Below the pieces are notes generated by a model. It saw only the letters and a list, made by a program, of their open reading frames with translations, searched no databases and had not been told where the DNA came from. A stretch of DNA of 64,000 bases from contig NZ_RAUX01000009.1 in NCBI RefSeq assembly GCF_013464485.1, positions 36,831 through 100,830 of the forward strand. Direction: 5' to 3'. Below, one piece after another: positions 42,901-50,453 of this stretch; position 1 is the stretch's first letter, and each line of letters starts with the position of its first letter. Origin of the DNA: Stenotrophomonas maltophilia (GTDB taxonomy: Bacteria; Pseudomonadota; Gammaproteobacteria; Xanthomonadales; Xanthomonadaceae). The position numbers and the translations under genes are program-made.

Positions 42901-43331
42901 AGCGCGCCCAGGCCCTGGCTCACAGCCCTGAGCTGCAGCGCGATATAGGGAATGATCCCGAACAGCGCCACCAGCGTGATGGTAAGCCCCAGCCCCTGGT
43001 CTGCACGCAGCCGTGCCACCACCAGGTCGGCGATGGTGGCGCTGTTGTGCTGCCTGGCCAGGCGCCCCAGGCGCACCAGGAAGGGCAGGCCGAAGGCGAA
43101 GATCAAGGCCATGCCGACCAGCGTCGGCGGAATCGGGAAGCGCCATTGCAGGCCCTGCGACGCCGCGCCGTAGTAGGTCCACGCCGTGCAGTGCACCGCC
43201 AGGGACAGCGCATAGATGGCGGGCCAGGCCCGGGACAGCCGGTGCCCCTGGCGCTCGCCCCACAGGGCCACGCCAAACAGCAGTACGGTCCACGCAATAC
43301 AGGCGAACAGAACGACGGAGGGCGTCAACAT
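39996..43331 (-). CDS. CrbS/MxtR-like sensor kinase fused to a solute-symporter domain
   Basis: The 1111-residue protein begins with about 13 membrane helices of the sodium/solute symporter fold (residues 1-500; WTYYGAASQGLQWRFPIPPTLVG). A PAS region follows (SQGISVVDAQLQLVAWNSRYAALFKFP), then a coiled coil, HisKA with the phospho-acceptor His in AVGHDLIQPLHAAQLLT, a HATPase (DTGPGIAPEQQ, GQGLGLGLTIA) and a C-terminal receiver (VLVVDNDPVAL; Asp in LWLFDYHLDEG). This hybrid layout is that of CrbS/MxtR, which senses acetate or related carbon sources and partners with the response regulator encoded next to it. Confidence 0.88.
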   Translation of the reverse strand: MLTPSVVLFACIAWTVLLFGVALWGERQGHRLSRAWPAIYALSLAVHCTAWTYYGAASQGLQWRFPIPPTLVGMALIFAFGLPFLVRLGRLARQHNSATIADLVVARLRADQGLGLTITLVALFGIIPYIALQLRAVSQGLGALLGAQFAPTGWRLDMSFWFALIMVAFTLLFGARKASATEHNRGIVVALGLESVLKLVALLAIGLYAALSVQQAGTPLLQKMAQLPPPPIVPDYLTMVALGAISAFTLPHQFHVGVVELRQPSDLKTARWLFPVYLLLIGLPSVPMALSGAAQLPASVSPDLYVLALPKAGGHHLLALLAYLGSLSAATGMMILSGLTLSIMLGNHGFGSRLLDGIGGSAGTADLRPRVLAFRRAGIVAVFLMAWLYSRAMSGTEALSDFGLMSFTALSQLAPAVLLAVYRPRTPSPAIIAGIVLGSLAWLWLVLLPMVIPATPASTDPEALHWLAMVSLRMQPGHIAISMGVSLAINLATVALVSRAVRPSLPRQRDAVVAASLRRTAGRFLGQERARQLMGGAAGQMLDDERVTTIERELTAVVGAGMARLLVEAAREGGAAPLDAVTRAVGEATQVLRFNQRLLEAALENMSQGISVVDAQLQLVAWNSRYAALFKFPPELLQVGQPVVNLTAWALDELKIGDSPGDSPDKALQRRVAHMRRGTPHLSERIFPDDTIVEIRGNPMPGGGYVATFTDVTAFRRAEDALKRSNETLERRVQDRTARLEQAVHEAERANVAKTRFLTAVGHDLIQPLHAAQLLTDAMSQHIESEFLDSFLRQIRGALDSTDDLLSGLLDISRLEAGGLVADPRPFAVSNVLDPLAQEFAVLAAARGLQFGYVRSHAWVHSDPLLLRRVLQNFLANAMRYTRRGGVLLGVRRQGKRLSIGVHDTGPGIAPEQQAVVFEEFHRLDRSNGQGLGLGLTIAHRIAELLHAPLHLRSVLQHGSTFSISVARAEPPEAPRIVSAAGSSSALKGIRVLVVDNDPVALEAMRQLLHSWGCDVITAGNADAIGASAQAAALWLFDYHLDEGDTGVALWKRLMSMHGARPTVILSADTGSGTREAVRTAGLSLLSKPFKPLALRWAINHLLANGAPATP

Positions 43332-43367
43332 CGCTCCAGTGTAGGGAGAGAACCGGGCGGGGTGGTG

Positions 43368-43850
43368 CTAGGGCGTGAGTACGATCAGTGACAGCTGCTC
43401 AGCGACCAGTGCCTGCGCGCCATCGGGAAGGCGCTCGACGGCCTTGCGCTGGGTGAGCAGCCATTGGCCGGGCTGGCGCGCTTCCAGCGACAGCAGTTCC
43501 GAGCGCACGCGCACCTCGCACCCGCTGGGCACCGGCGCCAGGAAGCGCACCTTGTTCAAGCCATAGTTGAGAACGTGGGCGATGCCGGGAAAACCGGCCA
43601 ACGCGGCCACGTCCTCCTCCACGGTGAGCGAGAGCAGCAGGAACCCGTGCGCGATGGTCTGCCCGCCTGGGAGCTGCGTCTTCGCCCGTGCTGGATCGAC
43701 ATGGATCCAGTTGTGGTCACCGGTGGCGTCGGCAAAGGCATCGATACCCGCTTGCGTGATGCGTGAAGCGGCGCCCAGCCGCTCGCTTGCCGCCCATCGA
43801 TGCAGGGCCCGCAGGGCATCAGGCAGCTCCACGGCCGCGGGCCCGCTCAC
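43368..43850 (-). CDS. MaoC-like (R)-specific enoyl-CoA hydratase / dehydratase
   Basis: The 160-residue hot-dog-fold protein shows the hydratase-2 motif: DAFADATGDHNWIHVDPARA (catalytic Asp and His) and GGQTIAHGFLLLSL. It hydrates enoyl-CoA to (R)-3-hydroxyacyl-CoA, a step linking fatty-acid oxidation and polyhydroxyalkanoate metabolism. Its start overlaps the stop of the alpha/beta hydrolase gene by four bases, so the two act together. It lies 37 bases from the kinase gene on the same strand. Confidence 0.85.
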   Translation of the reverse strand: MSGPAAVELPDALRALHRWAASERLGAASRITQAGIDAFADATGDHNWIHVDPARAKTQLPGGQTIAHGFLLLSLTVEEDVAALAGFPGIAHVLNYGLNKVRFLAPVPSGCEVRVRSELLSLEARQPGQWLLTQRKAVERLPDGAQALVAEQLSLIVLTP

Positions 43851-44725
43851 CGTACCCGTCCCAGCAAGGCCAGGATGGCCTCTCGGGCCTCAGGTTCGTC
43901 CAACATGGGCGCATGGCCCACATCAGGCACCTCCACCAGGCGGGCACTTTCGGACGTCGCCGCCATCTGCCGCGCCACGTCGGCCGGCAGGATATCGGAC
44001 AGGGCGCCACGCACCACCAGTACCGGCACCCGCGCGGTCAGCCCGCGCACGGCGCGCCACAGCAGCGGGCGCAGCAGCCAGAGCACCCAGGGCCGCGTGG
44101 TGCGGATCACTGCCGGGTCGTAGTCCAGCTCCAGCAGGCCGTCGCTGCGCGGGCGGAAGGTACGCACCGCCATGGCCTGCCAGTCTTCGTTGCTGAATCG
44201 CGGGAACGACGCCTTTCCTATCGACGCGACGTAGGCCGTGGCCTGTTCCAGATCCATCGGTGGCACCGGCTTGCCCGCATACTTCCCGATCCGGGCGAGG
44301 GCCTCGCGCGGGACCTTGGGGCCGGCGTCGTTCAGTACGGCGCCGGCCAGGCGCTCCGGCGCACGCGAGGCCAGGGTAATGGTCACCAGCACACCCAGCG
44401 AAGTGCCCACGAACACCGCCCGGTCAATGTTCTGCGAGCGCAGCAGTGCCACCATGTCGTCGGCATAGGTGCGCGGGTTGTAGCTGGATGGATCATGCGC
44501 ACGCTCCGAACCTGCGCGGCCGCGCAGGTCGACGGCGATCACACGCCAGCCTGCGGCGGTCAACGAGCCGGCAAGGGCGTCGAAGTCGGCGCCATTGCGG
44601 GTCAGGCCGGGAACGCAGACCACCGTGCCACGGCGTGCCTGCCCGGCATCGGGGGCATGGTCGCGCGCATGCAGGCGCAGGCCATCGTCGCTGTTCCAGT
44701 ACAGATCTACGTAAGGCTGCATCAT
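43847..44725 (-). CDS. Alpha/beta hydrolase
   Basis: The 292-residue protein has an oxyanion-hole region VVCVPGLTRNGADFDALAGSL, a nucleophile elbow GTSLGVLV (Ser near residue 103), an acid in RGALSDILP and the C-terminal His in VPDVGHAPMLDEPEA. Ester or lactone hydrolysis is likely; the substrate is unknown. Two adjacent start codons (44725 and 44722) are possible. It is coupled to the MaoC gene and follows the TonB receptor gene by 32 bases, suggesting a small uptake-and-hydrolysis operon. Confidence 0.82.
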   Translation of the reverse strand: MMQPYVDLYWNSDDGLRLHARDHAPDAGQARRGTVVCVPGLTRNGADFDALAGSLTAAGWRVIAVDLRGRAGSERAHDPSSYNPRTYADDMVALLRSQNIDRAVFVGTSLGVLVTITLASRAPERLAGAVLNDAGPKVPREALARIGKYAGKPVPPMDLEQATAYVASIGKASFPRFSNEDWQAMAVRTFRPRSDGLLELDYDPAVIRTTRPWVLWLLRPLLWRAVRGLTARVPVLVVRGALSDILPADVARQMAATSESARLVEVPDVGHAPMLDEPEAREAILALLGRVR

Positions 44726-44757
44726 GCAGGGGCTTCCTGGAAATCGTAACGGGTGCT

Positions 44758-46956
44758 CTAGAAATCGTAGCGGACACTGAGGCTGTATTGGCGTGGTGGC
44801 CCGTAGAAACCTGTCAGCGTGCCGACCGCCGGAATGTTGTAGCCGGTGGTGCGGTACTCCTTGTCGGTCAGGTTGGTGCCCTGCAGGGAGAACGTCCACG
44901 CGTCATCCAGGCGCCAGATCACACCGGCATTGACCAGTCCGTAGCCGTCCTGGCGGATCACCGGGCTCAGGTCGGTGGTGGGCCACACCTCGCTCTGGTA
45001 GCTGTAGCCCACCCGTGCCGAGAGGTTGCTGCCATTGGCCAGCTCGGTGCGGTACTCCACGTTCAATGCACCGGAAAACTCCGGCGCATTGGTGAACTTC
45101 ATCTGCCTGGCCACATTGACGCCGCGGTCGATGTACTCGTCGTACTTCGTGTCCAGCCAGGCCAGGTTGCCGGAGATCAGCCAGTGCTGGCTGGGCAGGT
45201 ACTGGTATTCGACTTCCAGGCCCTTGACGGTACCGGCGCCGGCATTGGTGAAGTCGCCGAAGAAGGAATCGTCGATGCCGTCGCCATTGGTATCCAGGCC
45301 GGTGAACACCGACAGCTGGATATCCTTGTACTTGTTGTAGAAGGCCGACAGGTTCAGGAACAGGCGCTGGTCGAGGAAGGCCATCTTGCTGCCCACCTCG
45401 TAACTGTCCACGGTCTCGTCATCGAACGGCTCAGCCGAACGTGGTACCGCCACCGCGTTGGCACGGATGTTGTAGCCGCCTGACTTGAAGCCGCGCGTGG
45501 CCAGCCCGTAGACCATGATGTCCGGGGTGATCTGGTAGTCCAGCGAAACCTTGGGCGAGACGTTCTTGAAGTTGGTCTTCTTGTCGAAGTCCGCCGTCAC
45601 CGCCACCGGCCGGCTGAAGCCCGGGTCGGCGTAGAGGCGGTTCAGCACGATCGCACGCTTGTCCTCGTCGGTGTAGCGGGCGCCGACATCAAGCTTGAGC
45701 CTGCTGGTCAGGTCGAAGGTCCAGTCCGCGTACAGCGCAATGCTGTCGGTCAGCACCTTGCCCTGGTTGTCGGCGAACTGCGCGCTGAAGTAGTTGTTCT
45801 GGATCTGGCCGCCGGCCTCGCCACTGAACTGGTACAGGCCGACCACGCCGCGTACGCGGCCACCGGCATCGTAGTTCAGCTGCACCTCGTTGCTGACCTG
45901 GTCGTCGTGGTAGGTGCCACCCACATCAGCCAGCTTGACCGGCGTGGTGTCGAAGTCGATGTTGGCCTCACTGTCGGATTCACGCTTGGCCACCACGTAC
46001 TTCACTGCGATGTCCTCGCTCGGGCGCCAGTTCACCGTGGCCGAGGCGCCCTTGGTTTCCACGTTGTTGAGGTTGCGCATGCCCGAACGGATGTCGTAGC
46101 GGCTGTCCATCGGCGGGTAGGCGCGCAGGAACGGGTTGGGCTGCAGCATCTTCGAGCCGCGCATGCCGGACTGGTCATCGATCCAGTCCAATGCGAACTG
46201 CACATCGAAGTCATCGCCCGCATATGCACCCAGGTTCAGTCGCGCCGCATTGATCTGCTTGTCGCTGACCGGTTGGCCGTTGAACGTGTTCTCGCCGAAC
46301 CCATCGTGGTTCATGCTGGCCACCGCCACGCGGGCGCGCAACCCACTGTCGGCGCCGCCGATGGGGCCGCCAATGGCGGCCTTGGCGTCCAGCTGGCTGT
46401 AGTTGCCCACGGTGATCTGGGCGAAGCCCTCGGTCTTCGTGGGAAGCCCGCGTGAGATGTACTTGATCGCGCCGCCGATGGTGTTCTTGCCATACAGCGT
46501 GCCCTGCGGGCCGCGCAGCACTTCGATGCGCGAGACATCGAACACATCCAGCAATGCCCCTTGGGGCCTTGCGATATAGACGTCGTCCAGATAGATGCCC
46601 ACGCCCGGGTCGGCGCCCCAGGTAGGATCGGACTGGCCGACGCCACGGATGTAGGCGGTGACCGTGCTGCTGGCGCCACGGGCGGCGTAGATGGTCAGGT
46701 TGGGCACCTGCGCATCCAGGTCACTGATGTCCTGGACATTCATCCTGTCCAGCGCCTCGGAGGTAAAGGCGGTGACCGCCACCGGGACTTCCTGCAGGGT
46801 TTCTTCGCGCTTGCGGGCGGTGACCTTGATGCTGTCCAGGTTGGTGGGCGAAGCGGTCCTGCCCGCCGTCTGCGCGGCCTGTGGCGTTTCCTGTGCCAGT
46901 ACCGGCCCGGAGACCAACAGTGCGCCGATCATCAGACTCAAACAATTCCGTTTCAT
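44758..46956 (-). CDS. TonB-dependent receptor
   Basis: The 732-residue protein has a signal peptide (MKRNCLSLMIGALLVSGPVLA), a TonB-box-like SIKVTARKREETLQEVPVAVTAF, a plug domain (IEVLRGPQGTLYGKNTIGGAIKYIS) and a barrel ending in SLSVRYDF. The AxKREExLQEVPVAVTAF type is frequent in receptors for small hydrophobic or carbohydrate nutrients rather than classical siderophores. It heads the receptor-hydrolase-MaoC unit and is divergent from a secreted polyester-depolymerase-like gene, with an ACCTAGGT palindrome between them. Confidence 0.85.
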   Translation of the reverse strand: MKRNCLSLMIGALLVSGPVLAQETPQAAQTAGRTASPTNLDSIKVTARKREETLQEVPVAVTAFTSEALDRMNVQDISDLDAQVPNLTIYAARGASSTVTAYIRGVGQSDPTWGADPGVGIYLDDVYIARPQGALLDVFDVSRIEVLRGPQGTLYGKNTIGGAIKYISRGLPTKTEGFAQITVGNYSQLDAKAAIGGPIGGADSGLRARVAVASMNHDGFGENTFNGQPVSDKQINAARLNLGAYAGDDFDVQFALDWIDDQSGMRGSKMLQPNPFLRAYPPMDSRYDIRSGMRNLNNVETKGASATVNWRPSEDIAVKYVVAKRESDSEANIDFDTTPVKLADVGGTYHDDQVSNEVQLNYDAGGRVRGVVGLYQFSGEAGGQIQNNYFSAQFADNQGKVLTDSIALYADWTFDLTSRLKLDVGARYTDEDKRAIVLNRLYADPGFSRPVAVTADFDKKTNFKNVSPKVSLDYQITPDIMVYGLATRGFKSGGYNIRANAVAVPRSAEPFDDETVDSYEVGSKMAFLDQRLFLNLSAFYNKYKDIQLSVFTGLDTNGDGIDDSFFGDFTNAGAGTVKGLEVEYQYLPSQHWLISGNLAWLDTKYDEYIDRGVNVARQMKFTNAPEFSGALNVEYRTELANGSNLSARVGYSYQSEVWPTTDLSPVIRQDGYGLVNAGVIWRLDDAWTFSLQGTNLTDKEYRTTGYNIPAVGTLTGFYGPPRQYSLSVRYDF

Positions 46957-47042
46957 CCGGTCCTCCCCCAGGCAAGTGCTTGCAGATGGCCCATTGCCAC
47001 CCCTGCAGCCAAGGCTAGCGGTGTCATCCGGCAGCGGCGAGT

Positions 47043-47054
47043 GGACCTAGGTCC
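47043..47054. promoter_or_regulatory. Palindrome GGACCTAGGTCC in divergent promoter
   Basis: This is a perfect 12-bp palindrome between the TonB receptor and the depolymerase-like esterase genes. It shares ACCTAGGT and the outer G/C with the palindrome beside the CrbR-like gene (39265-39276). This supports a common regulator, but only two sites are seen. Confidence 0.5.
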
Positions 47055-47153
47055 AGTCGGCAGCAGCCGCTGGATGCGGATACTGGGCGCGCCCCCAGCC
47101 GGAAGCGCTCCCCGGTACCACTTCATCCACGACTCACGCACGAGGATCTGGTC

Positions 47154-48158
47154 ATGAAATCCGGAATCGATTCGATTAAAGCGATACTGCTGGTATTGTG
47201 CGGCTGGCTGGCAGCGGCGGGCGATGCGCTTGCCTCAGGTCCGGCCGGGCATTGGGACATCGGCCTGTACGGAAACCTGTTCGGCGCCCGCGAATACCAG
47301 GTCTGGGTGCCGGCCGGCTACAACGACCAGCGGCCGCTCCCCCTGCTGCTGGTGCTGCACGGCTGCGTCAACGGGCCCAACCTGATGGGCGAGGCCTCCG
47401 GCTTCAACGATGTGGCCGACACCGAGGGTTTCATCGTGGTCTATCCACGCCAGAACGTCACTTCCAATCCGGCGCGCTGCTGGAACTGGCAGCTGCCCAC
47501 CAACCAGGCACGCGACAGCGGCGAGCCCTCGATCCTGGCCGGCATCGTGGACAAGGTGAAGGCCGGCTACAGCGTCGACCCGCATCGGGTCTACGTGACC
47601 GGCATCTCCGCGGGCGGCGCGATGACCTCGATCATGCTGGCCTGCTACTCGGACGTGTTTGCCGCTGGCGCCATCCACTCCGGCGGCATGTTCAAGGGTG
47701 CGACCACGATTTCCGGCAGTGCGTACGCGCTGTTGGCCGGAAGCATCTATTCGCCGGACAGCAACGGCCGGCTGGCCTGGCAGTGCTCGGGCTCACCGAC
47801 GCCGCGCCCGCTGCCGGTGCTGGTGTTCCATGGCAGCGCCGACCTCACCGTCAACCCGGTGAATGGCCAGCAGGCGGTGCGCCAGTTCCTGCAGACCAAC
47901 GACCTGGCCGATGACGGCCAGGACAACGACTCGGTGAAGTACGTGCCGACCAGTACCTACCACGGCCAGGTACCGGGTGGGCGTGCCTATACGGTGGACA
48001 CCTATGCCTATGGCGGTCGCACGCTGGCGCAGCACTATGTGGTGCAGGGCATGGGGCATGCGTGGAGTGGCAGCCAGTCGGGCTTGCCGTTCACCGATCC
48101 GAAGGGCCCGGATGCCACGTTGATCACCTGGTTGTTCCTCAAGGACTACCAGCGCTGA
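47154..48158 (+). CDS. Secreted PHB-depolymerase-like esterase
   Basis: The 334-residue protein has a signal peptide (AILLVLCGWLAAAGDALA). An esterase domain of the PHB depolymerase/Fae type follows, with LLLVLHGCVNGPNLMGEASGFNDVADTEGFIVVYP (oxyanion hole and PHB-family CxN signature), lipase box GISAGGAM with the nucleophile Ser, HGSADLTVNP with the acid, and GMGHAWSG with the His. No substrate-binding domain is attached, so it may act on soluble oligomers or other polyesters. It is divergent from the TonB receptor unit that could import and process its products. Confidence 0.83.
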   Translation: MKSGIDSIKAILLVLCGWLAAAGDALASGPAGHWDIGLYGNLFGAREYQVWVPAGYNDQRPLPLLLVLHGCVNGPNLMGEASGFNDVADTEGFIVVYPRQNVTSNPARCWNWQLPTNQARDSGEPSILAGIVDKVKAGYSVDPHRVYVTGISAGGAMTSIMLACYSDVFAAGAIHSGGMFKGATTISGSAYALLAGSIYSPDSNGRLAWQCSGSPTPRPLPVLVFHGSADLTVNPVNGQQAVRQFLQTNDLADDGQDNDSVKYVPTSTYHGQVPGGRAYTVDTYAYGGRTLAQHYVVQGMGHAWSGSQSGLPFTDPKGPDATLITWLFLKDYQR

Positions 48159-49050
48159 AGGGCAGGGCGGTCGCTGACGGTGCGGGAGCCGAGGGCTCCC
48201 GCACCGCCTGGGCTTCAGCGTCTGGTCCGCGCAGCCGTGCACCCCGTTCGGCAAGGAATCGCCTGGGTGGGGCGCCCACCGTCTTTCGGAACATGGTCAC
48301 GAACGCGCCCGAGCTGTCATATCCCAGGTCATCGGCAATGGCTTGCACCGTGCGGCCCTTGGCCAGCATCGGCAACGCCACCACCACATGCAGCTGCCTG
48401 CGCCAGCGCCTCACGCTCAGGCCCGTTTCGCCGGAAAACAGCCGGGACATGTTGCGCTCGCTCATTCCAATCCGGCTCGCCCATACTTCAAGCGTGGCCC
48501 GCTCGGCCGGGGCGGCCAGCATCGCATTGGCCAGCTTCCGCAGCCTTGGGTCGCAGGGCATGGGCAGGTGCAGCCATTCCGGCGGTGCCGCGATGAGTTC
48601 GTCCAGAAGCACCGCCATCAGGCGAGCGTCCGCACTGCCAGCTGCGTACCGCGAGGGAAGCTGTGAGGTTCGTTCAAGCAGGGCATGCATGAAGGGACTG
48701 ATCGCCATGGCGAGGCAGTGTGTCGGCAATCCAGCGATCGCCCCCGGCTCCACGAATACAACGAAGCCATGCGGCTTTCCCGTGCTGCTGGCCCGATGGG
48801 ACAGCCCTCCGGGAATCCAGATCGCTCCCTGGGGCGGGACGACCCACAGGCCTGCACGGGTCTCCAGCGTGATCAATCCGCTCGTGGCTACCAGAAGCTG
48901 GGCCTTCCGATGCTCATGGAAGGGCATTTCCCAGGCGTCGGTGATGGGGTCCACGGCCAGCACCATGACCGGGCTGTCGACGAGATCGGGGTAGTCCGCC
49001 CCGATTCCTTCCAGTTCGATAACTGACGTCACCACTGCATCGTCCTGCAC
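48139..49050 (-). CDS. AraC-family transcriptional regulator with cupin domain
   Basis: The 303-residue protein has an N-terminal cupin-like sensor domain (residues 25-110: EMPFHEHRKAQLLVATSGLITLETRAGLWVVPPQGAIWIPGGLSH) and a C-terminal AraC double helix-turn-helix (about 185-275: TLEVWASRIGMSERNMSRLFSGETGLSVRRWRRQLHVVVALPML, VQAIADDLGYDSSGAFVTMFRKTVG). Such proteins often repress or activate neighbouring efflux or oxidoreductase genes. It converges on the depolymerase-like gene and their ends overlap by 20 bases. The last ~25 residues are low-complexity and encoded across the terminator hairpin. Confidence 0.87.
   Translation of the reverse strand: MQDDAVVTSVIELEGIGADYPDLVDSPVMVLAVDPITDAWEMPFHEHRKAQLLVATSGLITLETRAGLWVVPPQGAIWIPGGLSHRASSTGKPHGFVVFVEPGAIAGLPTHCLAMAISPFMHALLERTSQLPSRYAAGSADARLMAVLLDELIAAPPEWLHLPMPCDPRLRKLANAMLAAPAERATLEVWASRIGMSERNMSRLFSGETGLSVRRWRRQLHVVVALPMLAKGRTVQAIADDLGYDSSGAFVTMFRKTVGAPPRRFLAERGARLRGPDAEAQAVREPSAPAPSATALPFSAGSP
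48179..48205 (+). terminator. Terminator hairpin after depolymerase-like gene
   Basis: GGTGCGGGAGCC, loop GAG, and the exact complement GGCTCCCGCACC form a 12-bp stem. It lies 20 bases after the + gene's stop but inside the last codons of the convergent AraC gene, so the repeat also encodes part of that protein's tail. Confidence 0.7.
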
Positions 49051-49077
49051 AGCAAGGCAAGGGGGCGGTGCGCGCTG

Positions 49078-49200
49078 TCAATCTTCATGGTCCGCCTGCT
49101 GCGGTTCACGCCTGTGCCAGACACAGACGAATCCCATCAGGACATGAACGATCGGCAGCTCCTTTCTTCCGGCTTCGGCAATCAGTGTGGTTGCACGCAT
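49078..49200 (-). CDS. Possible 40-residue small protein
   Basis: The 285-base gap between the AraC gene and the lasso cluster holds one small frame with a plausible ribosome site (GAGGA nine bases upstream of the ATG). It reads MRATTLIAEAGRKELPIVHV and ends DHED. There is a short hydrophobic stretch (LPIVHVLMGFVCVW). Nothing else supports it, and it is offered only as the best candidate in this gap. Confidence 0.22.
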   Translation of the reverse strand: MRATTLIAEAGRKELPIVHVLMGFVCVWHRREPQQADHED

Positions 49201-49335
49201 GCTGGCATCCTCTTCTGTCGAGGATCAGAAGCGTATTGGGCAAAGTGCGGGGCGTCATTCGACAGTTCCGCCAGGTGATTCCGCAATCCGGCCATCTGCC
49301 GTGCAGTGGCCCTGACCCGTGCTCCGCCCGGTGCG

Positions 49336-50262
49336 CTACAGCGCCGGAACCGTGATCCTCTGCAGGTCGAGCTTTGCCCGCAGGGCGTAGTGCTTGCGGG
49401 TGACCTGCACGACACTGGTCAGGAGGGGGTCAACGTAGTCCTTGAAAAGGGGCGGCCGCGGCGACGAAAGATAGAACCCGCGATCCTGCCTGACCGCCGC
49501 CGGCAGCAGAACTTCGCTGAGGTCGCCGTCGGATGCATCGGTGACAAGGCAGGGCACATGGCGGAAGCCGAGCTTGCGCAGCAGGTACAGGCGGTGGGAG
49601 CCATTGGTCAGGATCACGCGCTTGCCGAAGCGGGTGGCACTGATCAGGTTGTCACTGAAACCAAGATAGATGACGACGGCGTGGCTGGCCGCGCCGAACG
49701 GCTCATAGCCGGTGATGGTGGCCGGATCGAGGGTCGCCACATCGAGGAATCGCAGGTCATTGGAAGCGGAAGCAAAGGTGTAGCTGCCATCGGACTGGGT
49801 GAACCGGACGTCGGGGTGTGCATGGCGTCCGCTGCGGGCGACGAGCTGCATGACCTCCTGTGCGGTGGGTGAGGTGGGCATCGCCGCTGCCAACTGGTCG
49901 ATGTGACGCAGGTTGATGCATTCCTGGAAGATCACCAGTCGATCAATCTCGACCATCTGCCAGGAGCGAGGCAGCACGCTGGTCATGCGGTGCATCGAGG
50001 GTTGCCGCAACGCCTGATCGGCCAACGGCATCATCTCCTCCGGCAGCGGCAGGACAGCAATGGCGTCCGCCTCATTCGCCTCGTCCTGGCGCAGGCGATG
50101 CACGTTGCTGCGTGCGGCCCTCCAGTCGGCCACCAGCGCAGCTTCATCGAAGCTTCCCGGCGGGCATCGCTCCCTGATGAAGCGGACGAAGGCCGGCAGC
50201 GGAAACAATCCCTTCAGTAGAACGGTCGTGTCCAGGCCGTCGTCGGTGATCTCACTGCTCAT
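49336..50262 (-). CDS. ParB-like-fold protein divergent from lasso precursor
   Basis: The 308-residue soluble protein is unrecognised as a whole. Residues 104-125 (VEIDRLVIFQECINLRHIDQLA) and 216-240 (RVILTNGSHRLYLLRKLGFRHVPCLV) resemble the two parts of the ParB/sulfiredoxin-like core, where V-x-x-G-x-H-R-x-x-x-L-x-x-L-G-x-x-x-V-P is the conserved signature. That fold can bind or hydrolyse nucleotides (CTP, ATP). No DNA-binding helix-turn-helix is obvious. It is transcribed away from the lasso precursor across a 190-base control region, so it is probably part of the cluster. It could be a regulator, a kinase or nucleotidyl-type modifier, or an immunity factor; all are guesses. Confidence 0.5.
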   Translation of the reverse strand: MSSEITDDGLDTTVLLKGLFPLPAFVRFIRERCPPGSFDEAALVADWRAARSNVHRLRQDEANEADAIAVLPLPEEMMPLADQALRQPSMHRMTSVLPRSWQMVEIDRLVIFQECINLRHIDQLAAAMPTSPTAQEVMQLVARSGRHAHPDVRFTQSDGSYTFASASNDLRFLDVATLDPATITGYEPFGAASHAVVIYLGFSDNLISATRFGKRVILTNGSHRLYLLRKLGFRHVPCLVTDASDGDLSEVLLPAAVRQDRGFYLSSPRPPLFKDYVDPLLTSVVQVTRKHYALRAKLDLQRITVPAL

Positions 50263-50328
50263 CCATTCTCCATGCCGGGGATTGCATCAACGGCCAGCAG
50301 GCCGCGCCATTCGTCACGCCAAAATAAG

Positions 50329-50345
50329 ATGTTATATCGTAACAT
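50329..50345. promoter_or_regulatory. Lasso-cluster operator, copy 1
   Basis: ATGTTATATCGTAACAT is a near-palindrome (ATGTTA, five bases, TAACAT) in the AT-rich centre of the divergent region between the ParB-like gene and the lasso precursor. TTATAT inside it could be a -10 element toward the precursor, giving an untranslated leader of roughly 100 bases. Fourteen of 17 bases match the site at 59248-59264. Further down the leader, GTATCC (50406-50411) and GGATAC (50424-50429) can form a small hairpin ahead of the ribosome site. Confidence 0.6.
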
Positions 50346-50453
50346 TATGGTGCCTTGGCGGCAATCGCCCTGCAACGTGCGTGGCGATGGTGGCTTGGCT
50401 GCTCCGTATCCAATGCAACGTCTGGATACATCCACTGACTAGAGGAGTTGTTC

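Noticed and set aside
41022-43391. A 789-codon plus-strand frame opposite the CrbS-like kinase
   Set aside because: Repetitive Arg/Gln/His content and no motif; shadow of the kinase gene.
49068-49355. A 95-codon plus-strand frame before the lasso cluster
   Set aside because: Arg/Pro/Ser/Cys-rich composition, no ribosome site and overlap with the 3' end of the ParB-like gene; it looks like a chance frame in GC-rich DNA.
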